Position numbers and translations under genes: made by a program | Shown: piece by piece, positions 1 through 12,188 of the stretch | How positions within the stretch are numbered: the first letter of the stretch is position 1 | Layout of the letters: every line of letters starts with the position of its first letter | The notes under the pieces: generated by a model | Told to the model about the DNA's origin: nothing | The model's input: only the letters and a program-made list of their open reading frames with translations | Database searches by the model: none | Assembly (NCBI GenBank): GCA_963693285.1 | Contig: OY848920.1 | Location: 9,224,182-9,288,181 of the forward strand | Length of the DNA: 64,000 nucleotides | Direction of reading: 5' to 3' | From: Xestospongia muta | Taxonomy: Eukaryota > Porifera > Demospongiae > Haplosclerida > Petrosiidae

Positions 1-1876
1 TATGATCAATATCATGGCTTGTCTTTATGATAACCCTCCCACACATTGGGAAAGGGTCAGTCTCTATAATGATATCCATTTTAACGTTTTAACTTGATAA
101 AATGATTTATTGAGCCACAATTACTAAAACCTATAGTAGGTTTGTTCACATAACATCTCTCCTAATATATCATACCCTCCATTTGATAAAGTACAAAGTG
201 TCTATTAATGATCACATTAGAATTTGAAACTGAAACGTATCGTACATTTTAGTATGTGACCTTCTTGTACCTAAAATTGTCATCATCTGTTATGTTATGT
301 GGGTGTGTCCACATAGATCTGTTTCCTGTATTAATTATGGTACATACACATGTAGAAGTTTAAAATATCAACAAAATATTTTAGACATCATACCTCATAG
401 TCTTGTCCCAAGACTACCATGTTCACTGACCAAGATATCTTTTTGCTTTATGGACATAGCAGTCTAAGAATGAGACTAAAGACATTTTAGCAAAATCACA
501 TGACTACCTTTTGCTCAGGGCACATGGCAGTCTTAAGATGAGACTACATACCACAAACACACTATAGTCCAACCCTGTATACTTATAGTGAGCTGTGAGT
601 TATGTCACAACCAATAATGTAATCAAACTCCCAGACTTGATCATAGCATACATATTATATCTGTAATATAATTCTACTTTAACTAAGTTATCTAAAGATA
701 GCTACCAGTTCACAATGTTTGTAATGACATGTTTATAATAATATTGTAAGTGTTTCTTGTTATGTTATGAACACTTCAAACAACAATCAGTTAAGTCCCT
801 TAATATAACACTATTGTAGTCTAGGATACTAGCCCCTCCTACTTTTGACAGTCTGCTATACAAGATCCATTGTTTACAGTGTATGTCAACATTAATAATG
901 TACTTTCTCTCACAGTCTATTATGATAAGTTAATACTTGAGGTATTAGTGTATACATAATATGATAACAATATTATGGGTGGAGTCAATATAAACTATTA
1001 CAGTTTAAAACAAGACTGTCTCAACTAGTACCATAGAACATAATGATCATGAGATATTACTTGTTTGCAAATAAGGAATTTAATATTATGTAAACCTTGG
1101 TTAATTATATATTATATGTTAATATTAAAAAGGTAACATAATCAACCCAACCCCTTTTTCTCGAGTTGGTTTGTGAGACTACAACATAATGTTTTTATTG
1201 AGTTAAATCAACATGACTAAATGAAAGTAATTGTAACACAATAAAACAAGAAAGGACAAAGAATTCAAATATTTCAGAATGAAACATCTAATGATGTTTG
1301 TTTGTAGATCCAGCACTTTTTTTAATCAAAGGAGTTTTCAGCCACACCCACTATAAAAACAATGTGGTTTGTCAGGTACAAGTTCAATAGACTGTGGTTT
1401 ACCAGGAATGTTAGTGTAAGAGATAGCTGTACTCTTCTTCCTCTCTAAGCAAAGTGGCTGGCCTTACCAGACTATTTGTTACTATAATTACAATAAATTC
1501 ACAAATAAAACGATTTAACATATCAAGGAAAGAGTCAAATTAACTGATAACTCATCTTATCTGTAATTACTTCTACTTTGTTTATATCTATTAACATGTA
1601 CTGCTCAGTATAGCTACTGTACTTAACCACACCCACCAAACATTTTTGTGATGACAGAGCATTCCTATGTACAACATTAGTAGGTAGAGAGATACATAAT
1701 TTCCTCATGTAACAAACATATCAACACAATTCTGAACTCAGTGAAATAGAATACAATAATGTTATGTTTAGTTGTTAGATCAACATCAAAATTGACTCAG
1801 AAACACATTTTTAAACATTTTGTGGCCCAAAGCAGAAATCTAGCCACACTCTTTTATTAATATTAATAAACTGTTA

Positions 1877-2331
1877 TACTCTGAGTTGAGCCCTTCCTTA
1901 AAAAAAGTGTTTTATCCATGAAATGTAAGGTGAGGTATTTTATTACCTACTCTATGCACTTAGCACTGAAGTACATTTTAATGTAATTCATTACTTGTTC
2001 ACATGAATGTCATGCAAACAGACAATACCTGATTAATATTTGTTCATATAATTAGAACTATTATTTGTAATTGCCACGTGACACACAGCTGACTTCTCAA
2101 GGTGAAAAATATTATTCGAAGGTGTGGAATTTGAAGTATGATGAAAGTATGCCATTGAAAATGTATGGAGTTTATAGTTTGCTACTTTCTCGTAGCACTA
2201 GAGAGCCAAATTTTATGCATAAATAGCGTATTTGCAAGCTGAATTGATTGGTGCAAGTTCCATGCTGATAGCACGTAAAACGGCAAAGTTATTTGCATGT
2301 CTGGCTAGCTCAACTCAACTCAGACAGAGTA
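1877..2331. mobile_element. TA-flanked inverted-repeat MITE, short form
   Basis: The ends are inverted copies of each other: TACTCTGAGTTGAGC on the left and GCTCAACTCAACTCAGACAG then AGTA on the right. TA lies on both sides. The same intergenic stretch near 35765-35810 lacks the element, so an empty site is visible. A longer relative (741 bp) sits at 52241-52981, in opposite orientation and at a different place in its duplicated block. TA duplication and small size suggest a Tc1/mariner-mobilised MITE. No transposase is encoded; the small reading frame starting at 2232 lies across its right half and is not a gene. Confidence 0.75.
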
Positions 2332-3497
2332 TATTAGTATTTGTACATCATTGCCTTCCACCTTCACTTCCTCCTAAGTCACTGTATGTATATATCATCT
2401 GTACATGGGTGGAGTCAGACTTAACTGTTGATAAAGAAACTTAGTGACATATAGAGAGGAGTTAAAAACAATTATAAAAGACAAAATCATTGATATTACA
2501 AATATCATTATTCAATAATAGTCTTCTTCTATGTTCTTTACTGTATTTGTTGATTTCTTTTGGGATTCCAAATTTGTTTTTTACATGAGCTGTGTCCTAG
2601 CTAGTCTAAAAATACTAGAGTATATAAAAAAGGAACATTATAGACAAAACCATTTACATCAATGATTTATTGTGATTTGTACTAACACAATAATATTATA
2701 AAGTGTAACTGATTAAAATGAATAACTTAATAAAGAAAGGAAAGACAAAATGATATCATGATAACATTGATATTCCAGTATTAGGAACATGTAGTTACTT
2801 GTAGTATTCTATATCACTACTAAATGTAGAGAAGAAAGATTGTGGATTCTAGTCTAATAACATTATTATCTCTTTACATTTTATTATATATTATGATGTG
2901 GTAATATTTACATAACAATACATGTCCAAACAAACAGTATAATTTGTGTATAAATCTAGCCCCACCCATCACTCATTTCCAACTGATCCCTGTCAGAAGT
3001 AATTTGTTGTCATCTAACTATAGCTAAGTATGTACATTGGTATATCTGACCACAAGTGGGTGGAGTCAGACAGACTTAGGCTCATAAAAAGGAAAATAAT
3101 AAACAAGAACATAGTTTACTTCATGTATTATATTTAAAATGTTACAATAAAATACAAACGTGTTTACATTAATCCCTGGTAAGATAAATCCTTGTATCAG
3201 ACTCCAGGACTCCATTAAACATGAGCTAGCTTTTATATTTTGCAGATCCTGTATTAGATCTAAGCAGTCTATAGTCACACTCAACTATAAAAACAATGTG
3301 GTTTGTCAGGTACAAGTCAATAGGCTAACAATTCCTGTCTAAGCAAAGAGGCTGGCCTCACAGGGCTAAGTTAATATATGAATACCTGAAATCTATTATA
3401 CAGTAAAGAATGTACCATTGATTAATATAAAAGGATTGTTCCTCTGTAGAACATACAAAACCTCAAATTTAACGGTAAACCACGCCTCCTGTAAATC

Positions 3498-3511
3498 GTT
3501 GCCATAGTAAC
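3498..3511 (+). promoter_or_regulatory. X-box-like palindrome (RFX-type), copy 0
   Basis: GTTGCC-AT-AGTAAC matches the imperfect palindrome bound by RFX factors (GTNRCC, short spacer, RGYAAC). It lies about 120 bp upstream of the LRR exon. Equivalent boxes are kept before all five LRR exons. Binding is inference; the motif could also survive simply because the blocks are recent duplicates. Confidence 0.4.
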
Positions 3512-3633
3512 GGTAGTCAGTAAACAGTAATGGCTTCCTTTCTTCTTCAGTATGTTGTCTGTGTATTGTAGTGTGTTATAGTATATATTACTATGTGTGT
3601 ACTATACTATATACTAACTCTGTTTTATAATAG

Positions 3634-4424
3634 GAGACACTGGAAGTGTTCAGTGGAGAGATGATGTCAATAGTGTATGGCTCACTAGACCAACTGTAAA
3701 AGAAAGTGAAGATGTTATAAGTAAATTAATAAAAGAACAAACAGGAAAGGAAAGGAGTATTAATCTCTACTCATCATCTCCTGAAAGTACTGCAGTTATT
3801 ATAAGCAATCTTAATAATTGTACAGTGAGGAGACTTAATATATGGCACACTTCATTGGACAGTACGTGTGTATCGATATTATCAGAGATACTAAAAACTA
3901 ATAAAACAATAAAGACACTATGGCTGTACTCTTCTTCACTTACTGGTGGTATCAAACAAGTCAGTGATAGTCTCTTTAATAATGAAACACTTGAAGAGTT
4001 ATTGTTGTATGATGTTACTGATATCACAGATGAAGATATGACTCACTTATCTACTATGTTAGCAACTAATACAACTTTAAAAGAACTACGTCTCATCAAC
4101 TGTAACATCATTGATAATGAAGTCCAATATATCTGTGAAGGACTTACTAAAAACCAAACATTGACTACGTTGGACATCAGATATAATCGTCAGATCACTT
4201 CATTTAGTACCCGTACAATAGTAGATCTAATACAAACTACTAGATCACTGACAAGACTATGTCTCAACAATACTTCACTGAACAATGATGATATCACGAC
4301 AATATGCACATCACTTAATAAAAATACTACAATAAGGCAACTACACTTATCAAGAGAACATTACGAGTATTGTATAAAGTTAGACAGTTATCAATTTATT
4401 AAAGACAGACTTGTGTTCTGGTAA
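3634..4424 (+). CDS. Terminal LRR exon of a DEATH/CARD/LRR gene (5' part outside window)
   Basis: The exon opens after a TACTAAC branch point and TAG acceptor with GA then GAC ACT GGA (D-T-G-S-V-Q-W), so it needs a phase-1 donor upstream. It encodes 262 residues ending K-D-R-L-V-F-W. From about residue 60 it carries at least six ribonuclease-inhibitor/NLRC-type LRRs of about 28 residues, with the pattern LKELRLINCNIIDNEVQYIC. The first ~60 residues are a non-LRR cap rich in Ser, Glu and Lys. No in-frame ATG precedes the LRRs within the exon, so it cannot be a stand-alone gene without another exon. By comparison with the four complete copies it is the last exon of a fifth family member extending off the left edge. 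Confidence 0.8.
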
Positions 4425-4551
4425 TAGTAAGTAGTTTGTTGTTTATTCTTAATCTGTCTTCTCGTTCACTTTTATTTTCTCTTTAAATTACTCTTGACTT
4501 TATCTTCTCTTCTTTTATTAACAATTTATTTCTCTAACAAAACTAGTAGAC

Positions 4552-4557
4552 AATAAA
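4552..4557 (+). terminator. Polyadenylation signal AATAAA (copy 0)
   Basis: AATAAA lies about 130 bp after the stop codon of the LRR exon. The same position is conserved after every LRR exon. Confidence 0.6.
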
Positions 4558-4573
4558 AATAGAGCAGTTTTGC

Positions 4574-4786
4574 TTGACACTTACTTCTCTAACGTCGCAC
4601 TTTTCTGTCTCTCTCGCAGCTGGTCACTTGGCGCCTGTATTTATTATTTGTGGGTGGGGCATTAATTTTAACCCCTTTGTAGGTGTATGTCGTGATATAG
4701 AGGTTACTAGTATTGGTCCCACATCAGTTGTAATAGATACTGAACAATTACATTCACAGAGTAATCCTAATATAAGTCAACTTTAA
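4574..4786 (+). pseudogene. Remnant of an unrecognised + strand gene (tail exon)
   Basis: The last ~30 codons (about 4695-4786) read DIEVTSIGPTSVVIDTEQLH and so on, ending N-I-S-Q-L-stop. This matches the tail exons at 38688-38795 and 55760-55867. In those copies about 550 bp more of upstream exon-like sequence lies between the LRR gene and this tail. Here that part is missing and the tail is joined directly to 3'-flank sequence, so this copy is a deletion derivative. No family is recognised. Confidence 0.4.
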
Positions 4787-5740
4787 TGAACAAAGTTTAT
4801 AGTTGCTCTCATTCTAATGTTCTCACAACACAAACAATACAACAATAACAATATATAGTAATGTTGACTTTTATGTACGTATGTACGTTTTTATGTATAA
4901 AGGTTTAGGGGGTGGGGATCAGTTTAATATACAACAAAGTATACATTTCCTGCCGGACAAATAGACACTGCCTTCAAACTCTAAATATTTGTGAAGTTAT
5001 AAAAAGAAATTATTTCACACAGTTATACTGATAATTAGAATAAAACAACAAATTACATATACATCAATAAAAGAAAAAAACATTAAATAATACTTACATG
5101 TATTTAAACAAATCAATTAAATCAAGAAATAGTAAAATTAAAATATTAGTATTCAAAAAATTAACAAAGAGAGAAATAAATTATAACCATAGACAATGAT
5201 ACTAGTACTAACAAACAATATATCTACATTATGATATTATTAATATTACATAATGTAATATAATGAAGGATATTGGATACATTAGACAACAATAATAAGT
5301 ACTGGGCTAAAAGACACATACAAAATTAAAGGAGAGAGACACAAGATCACCAATCCACAGACATACATGTAGACAGTTAATGTATCAAGTATTATAGATA
5401 TTGAATGGATTTAGAAAGGACCTCTCTCTCTAAATGGTTGATCACCCTAAATAAAATAATATTAACTCATACCAGCTGTCAACAATATAGTTCATTGTAA
5501 TATTATCATGTTGTCACAATATCATTGTTACATGTACATGTATATTAATATGACATGTGTCTACATCTACTGACACTCATTGATATAATGATCACATGAT
5601 GATCACATGATCAATTTATATGTCTACACTTATTGATATAATAGTCATGTCATTATCACTTAGTTATTAAGGGGGTCACTGTAACATATTAAAATTACAA
5701 TAAATTGATCAATATCTCTGTTTCATGTCTGTGTATGTGT
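4787..5740. other. Convergent 3' flank without genes
   Basis: This AT-rich stretch separates the + strand LRR gene from the 3' end of the - strand kinase. No gene is seen. It contains a perfect 9-bp-arm palindrome around 5243-5261 (ATATTACAT / ATGTAATAT) and overlapping TGATCACATGA palindromes at about 5588-5612. Both recur beside the other two kinase copies (about 39160-39540 and 57080-57460). Confidence 0.5.
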
Positions 5741-5744
5741 TGTC

Positions 5745-5836
5745 ATTATATTGGGTACATTACCTTATTATATTGGGTACATTACCTCATTATATTGGGT
5801 ACATTACCTCATTACATTGGGTACATTACCTCTATT
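5745..5836. repeat. 22-bp minisatellite, 4 units
   Basis: The unit TTGGGTACATTACCTC plus a short AT spacer repeats with a 22-bp period (unit starts 5751, 5773, 5795, 5817). The array overlaps the last codons of the kinase, which end Y-P-M-stop inside it. The paralogous arrays are longer (about 8 units at 39674-39852, about 8-9 at 57590-57772). Confidence 0.9.
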
Positions 5837-8261
5837 AAGTTTTCATCACTATTCATTCCAGTATGATTCTGATGTGAGTCATGTTCTTCTTTTCTATGGA
5901 GACTACCTCTCCGTTGGAAACTGTTACGAATTCGCATACTACCTTGACGAGCTAGATGTACAATACCTATAAAATGGATGAATAAAATAAAGAATGGACA
6001 AATAGTTTAGTGATAGACAAATAAAAGGACTAAATGGAAGAAAATGGATAAATGGATACATGTATGAGTACATGAATTTATGGACAAATGGATTAGGGAA
6101 ATGGACAGATGGAGTTGTAGATGGACAGATATAAGTTGATAGATGAATAAATGGTATTACCTGATCGTACAGATGATGTTCTTGAAGGTCTAAAGTTTCT
6201 TCGTTGTAGGACCTCTTCTAAATCTTCATCATCATCATCAGAATAATAACTATCTCTTTTATTGTTTACATGTTCTAAGAATGACGCTATAACATCTACT
6301 ATTTGTGCAAAGTGAGGTCGCTCGCTGGCATACCTCTTCCAACACATCATCATGAGTTTGTATCTACAAATAATAGAATTAACAACTATAATTTAGAACT
6401 AAGTCAGTCAGAATATCTATATATCATCCACTTTGCTATTCATTCATTCAATATCTAGTCATACATATACTGGTATCATATAATGGTCAATGGATTTATT
6501 AATTCATTCATGTATTGATCCATTCATTCATCCATTGATCCATTGAATTATTTATCTGTCCATTCATCTGTCTCGTATCAAAACATTCATCCATTAGTTT
6601 ATTGATTCATCCATACATCCATCTGTCCATCCATTCAACATACAATCTTCCTGGACAGTTCTCTGGTTCATCTAATCTTCCTCCTCCCGTTACAAACTGG
6701 AGAACCTCTTGGTTTATTCTACCAGAATATGGTTGATTACCAAATGTCATATCTCGCACAGAAGTACTCCATAAGACCTTTACAATAATGATATATTTAT
6801 AGTAACCACGTCAACCTTCACTTACCAAATGTCTGACTCAATTGTGAACTTCCCTTGAAGGAGAGCCTCTGGTGCCATCCATCGTACTGGTAACTTCCTC
6901 TGTCCTTCCACCTACACAATGCAAAGATATAAAAAACAGTCTCTCCCTCTCCCTCCCTCCCTCCCTCTCTCTCTAACTTGGTAGTAGTCTTGGCTATACA
7001 GATCTTTAGCAAGACCAAAATCACCAATCTTTACAACACGATCTGCTCCTTTACTTGACACAAGACAATTGCGTGCAGCAAGATCTCTGTGAATAAAATG
7101 TTGTTGTTCCAAGTATCGACAACCTTGAGCAACATCTAATGCTATCTGAACAAGTTCTGCTAAAGTCAATAATGCAGGACCCTATAAAAGGAATGAATGG
7201 ATGGATAAATAGTTATATGGATGAATGGTATGTGAATGGATGAATGGATAGACAGTCAAATGGACACATAAGATAAATGAATGGACAGATAGACAAGTGA
7301 GTAGATTAAAGAATGAATTGATGGATAAGTTTTAAAAGAGTGTACAATCAGATCAAGTGACTTTATTTATCATGTGACACTCACATGTTCTCGTTTAGCT
7401 TCTCTTAGGAATTTCAATAAGTCACCCCCTGGCATTAATTCCATAATGATATAAATAGGATCGTTATCAAGACACACCCCTAACACCTTAACAATGTTTT
7501 GATGATTGAAATTACTGTAATTGAGGGAAATCAACTGATAAAATATAAACAAAATATAATTACCTCATTAGAGCTGCTTCTGACAGGAACTTCCTCTGTT
7601 CTTCAGTTGTACTGCCCTTCCTCAGTGTCTTAACAGCCACAGGGGTGGGGCCTGTACCTTGACCTAGGATATCTACAGCTGTACCTTGGTATACTTCGCC
7701 AAATTCACCTCGATCAATAAAGCTAAATGGAGAGAGAGAGAGAGAGAGAGAGATCCAATCATACTAAACACAAAATATATAGTATCTTACGTTTCCAATC
7801 TCAATTTATTTCGTGGAAATTTATTCAACAGATCCAAATCTTCATCAGTACAAGTGTAATCGTCACGTGACCTAGAAATATTACAGGTGGTATTAATTGA
7901 TAATTGTCATGGTAACCAATGACTCACCATAAATCGTTGGGATTAGCTGCAGAATGAGAATGAGAGTGAAGTGCTCGTAGACGATTTAGTTCATAGTCTG
8001 GACTGAAAGATCCACTTCTCTTACTTGTAGTTAGACAACAACAACAACCTAGAGAGAGAGAGAGATAATAATGTTGTTATTATTTTATGTACAGGTATTT
8101 ATTTAACTTAATAAATACATGTAATTATTATATTATATTTTATTAAATAAAAATAAATAAAACTTACATATTAGTAAAATTAATATTACAATTATAAAAA
8201 TTGCTGTTCCACCACCACCAATAGCAGCTAGGATTTCTGTTTGTTCATACCCTGGAGAAAG

Positions 8262-8276
8262 AGAGAGAGGGAGAGG

Positions 8277-8314
<38 letters not shown>
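8262..8314. repeat. (GA)n microsatellite at a kinase 3' splice site
   Basis: A near-perfect GA run lies just upstream, on the minus strand, of the membrane-helix exon 8168-8251. Read in the gene's sense it is a CT tract that joins the polypyrimidine region of the acceptor. Confidence 0.85.
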
Positions 8315-8316
<2 letters not shown>

Positions 8317-8386
8317 CCTTATCATTACTACCATTGTTGTCTACTAACAAGGTTGTTGGGTACTAGGTGATGCTTAGGTATACATT

Positions 8387-8665
<279 letters not shown>

Positions 8666-10674
8666 CAGAGAGAAAGATAGAGAGAGAGGGTCATCTTATT
8701 ATTACTACCATTCTTGTTAACTTACAAGGTGATACTTTAGTATACATTAAAGAGTTACTCTCTCCACTTTCTCCAATAGAATTACGTGCTCTCAAAGTTA
8801 TTGTGTAGGGTACATCATTGTTCAAGTAAGTAGCTGATTGAAGGTCAACAAACAATGGAGAATTACTAATTCTTTCAGTGTTAGTATGATCTGGTGATCT
8901 GAATAAAATGATTAATGTATCATATTGATGATCAACAATATCAAAATGAGTAGATGGAGCCTATATTCAGTAATACAGAGGGGCTTATATTCAGTAATGG
9001 TATAGAGGGGCTTTTATTCAGTAATAGTATGAGGAGCTAAGTATTAAGTTTCTATTATTTTGATACTCACTCATATTTTAGTATGTATTCAATTATTTCT
9101 TGTCCATTGTTATCTGGTTTATTCCATGTCATATTTCCCTCATCAGATATATCAATAACAGGTTTGTCAGGGACACCAGCTATTAAATAAATTTAATAAG
9201 ACAGAACATTGCTACCATATTAGGACACATTTTAATATGAAAAAGTATTTATAAATGTTTGTCTAAGATACATGTATACATGTACTAAATGTATAATACA
9301 TTAAATAATTGAGTAAAACTTACCTCTTGTCAATTCAGTGATACTTAAACTCTCAAAGACTCCAGCTGTCAATTCTGTTCCATTATATTCTACAGACATG
9401 TAGGTCCACCGAATGTACAGGCTATAATTAGTGTAGGCGGAGAGATTAGTGAATGTAAAGCTAAGTTGAAGAGGATAATCAGACACTGAGGAGAGATCAT
9501 GTGAGTTGTTACTATGTTGGTTGGGCTATAAATAGAATATAACAATAGATAAATGCAAAATGGATCAACATTATGTATATTGCTAGAGACATGACATGAG
9601 TACATGTAAACCACACCCCCTTACACATACCTGACTGTCCATAATGTATGCCTCAAGTGTCTGCAAGACACTATGACATTCCTCTAGAGTTACCATAGCA
9701 ACTAAAGAAACATTCGTGTTTGTTATAATCCTCAATTGAGGTGGGATAGGCCAAGTTGTATTAGTAATGGTAGAGACCTCACTAGAACTAAGAACACCAT
9801 TATTAGCAAGAACACTAAGACTATAGCTGGTATTAGGTGAGAGCCCTGTCTTATTAAAATTAAAGTTATTTTTTGTTGTCTGTCCAGTACTGATATCACT
9901 TAGGATAGCAAAGAAATTCTGATTTGCTACATTGCCTCTTAACTGAGCCTCATTCAGATTATCCCAATATATGAAGATGTTATCAGGTCCATAGACAAGA
10001 GATTTGAGTCCAGTTACTGGATCAGGTACTACAGATAAAGAACAGACATCTTTTATAATTTTATATAATCACCATTTATAAATTTAATACAAACTAAAAC
10101 ATATTATATATGAGTACATGGTTCACTGTAAATGTCATGTTACATGATAGATGATGATACATTTGATATTTTTATTTACCTCCTTCAAGTGTTCTAGTTT
10201 CTATTCTTGGTCCAAATAAATCATTGGCATAAGCTACACCAAGTTGTGTGAACTGGTTACGTGCTTCAAAATACACCATATAGTTTGTAAAAGGTAGTAA
10301 ATCTGTTAAGATGACTTCTGGTTTGAAGAGAGTCTGTAAAAAAACACTCAATCAGCAGTTTTGTATATAAAAAGCATTGATAAAAAATGATGTACACAAC
10401 AACAATAATAATGAAATAAACTCACCACAGGGTAGCCAGTAAGAGAATATTGATTAGTGATTCTTAGATCAACACGATATGTTAGAGGTAGTGATGACAC
10501 TACTCTACCAACACAATTATCTGGTAATTTGGGTACTTCCCATCTGATAGCTAGAGTTGTATTAGAAATGTTTATAAGAATAGGAACTGGACGTTCAGCA
10601 GATTCATTTAAATCTGGAGATAGACAATAATCATCATTCGCATTAAGAATACCCAAAAAATTTAGGGCTGCAGC

Positions 10675-10675
<1 letters not shown>

Positions 10676-10732
<57 letters not shown>
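10676..10732. repeat. (GA)n microsatellite before FN3 exon
   Basis: The GA run abuts the acceptor of exon 10426-10667. In the sense strand it is the CT-rich tract before the GCAG acceptor. Confidence 0.9.
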
Positions 10733-10735
<3 letters not shown>

Positions 10736-11766
10736 ACAATATCCACATACAGTAGTTATCATTACTCACCAGTTTGTGGATATTGTTGTAAACCTGGACT
10801 AGTAGCAAGTATTACAGAATTATTACTAGGTAGAGGTAGCATTAATAAATTGTCCCTATCATTTCTTAAGACATAGTAGACGACAGTATCATCACTTTGT
10901 GTCCAATAAATACGATCTTTATCAAGTGTTAATGACTCTGCTGGTAAACCTAACAAATGTAGTAAAAAATAATGGATCAATAGATGGAGGAATGGACAGA
11001 TGTTTGCACTGACAACATGTACATGTATATCTTACCAGTGTCCATATATGGTAATAATGTATTGTTCACTTCAACTTGACACTCCAACTGACCACTCCCA
11101 TTTAAGTCACATGATACAATATCACCGCTTAATCGATCACTTAATGTGATTGGTCAGGTTTAACTGGTATAGTCATGATGAAGGAGTGCTTGGTGAGTAC
11201 TCTGTCCAATGAAGAAGTCTACAAGGACATATAAATGTATGAACAAAAGTAATTGTCTGACTATTAGTTTTCTTGTTTTATTTATCTGTACATGAACCCT
11301 ACATTTATAGTGTGAACATTTTAATCTGTCCATTTTCTTACCCATTAAATGGATTGATGATGACAGACATTTCAACATCAGAAGGAACATCATTACCATT
11401 AACTATTCTTGTAATACCATCAGGATATAATCTGAATACTCTCCATATATTAGTTTTCCCTTGAGTGGTTCGACCAACAATGTACAATGTCTGTGCAATC
11501 CAATCATATCCAAATCCAAGTGGATTAAAATTAGACTCCAGTTTAACAAACAACTATAAAATAAATTGAATAGATAAAGAGAAGGATAGCTCTACTAACC
11601 TCATCTTGACTATTAATATCTAGTGTTCTCTTATATACAGCATGTTCTAATGAATTATAATAATAGACAGTTCTATCCAATGTGTCCAATGTAATAGGGG
11701 GAGTGACATGAGACAATGTGACATTCCCACGTTCACTTTGGATTGATCCACATTAGATAATGAGTA

Positions 11767-12188
11767 CTTCAAGAAGGGGTGTGGTCACTACATATTAAAA
11801 AGATGTATTATTGTCATAAATATACTAGGTTGTGGTCAATTACAATTGTAATGGATTCATAATGTCCAAATATAACAAACATATGATCCACATACTATTA
11901 ATATAGGAGGATAAAGTCATTGAATATAAATTAATACAACCAGTACTGAACAATTGAACACTATAATATTAATATAATATAGTTATATGTTAAAATACTA
12001 GATACATAATATGAGAGAATAGATCAGACAACAAGAGATGAATACAATACTAACCTGTACTGTACAGTTCAAATTCAACGCCACTCATTTTATGATTAAT
12101 TGATTATTATCAATATGGGTGTGGTCATTATATCCAGCCCCACCCATAGGTCACCAAATTCACTGGTTGTGTCACCTTACAAGAAGCA
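11767..12188. other. Intergenic gap between divergent kinase copy 1 and gene 1
   Basis: No gene is confirmed. An exon-like stretch on the minus strand (12055-12088) reads ATG AGT GGC GTT and so on, followed by a good GTTAGT donor. Its phase does not join the first visible kinase exon, so I leave it as unproven. If it is the kinase start, the two ATGs would be only about 100 bp apart and would share a promoter. Confidence 0.35.

Larger units (their letters stand above)
1..3633 (+). repeat. Duplicated non-coding block upstream of an LRR exon
   Basis: Nothing here reads as a gene. The stretch recurs, in the same order and orientation, ahead of the other LRR exons: most completely at about 50850-54101 and 34600-37148, in shorter form at about 16020-17009 and 24080-24960, and partly at 49195-49600. 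I interpret it as the last intron of a DEATH/CARD/LRR gene whose 5' exons lie left of the window. It contains a short inverted-repeat transposon (1877-2331), a box reading CCACACCCACTATAAAA near 1343, and an X-box-like palindrome at 3498. It ends in a TACTAAC branch point and a TAG acceptor at 3631-3633. Confidence 0.7.

Noticed and set aside
3530..3549. ATG mini-exon (ATG GCT TCC) as start of a separate LRR-only gene
   Set aside because: Its 20-nt length leaves the wrong phase for the LRR exon, here and in the copies near 37045 and 54000. Only the versions at 16904 and 26584 fit, so the LRR exon is better explained as the last exon of the DEATH gene.
12055..12088. First exon of kinase copy 1 and a 100-bp bidirectional promoter
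   Set aside because: The exon looks good (ATG, GTTAGT donor), but its phase does not fit the next visible exon and it encodes no signal peptide.
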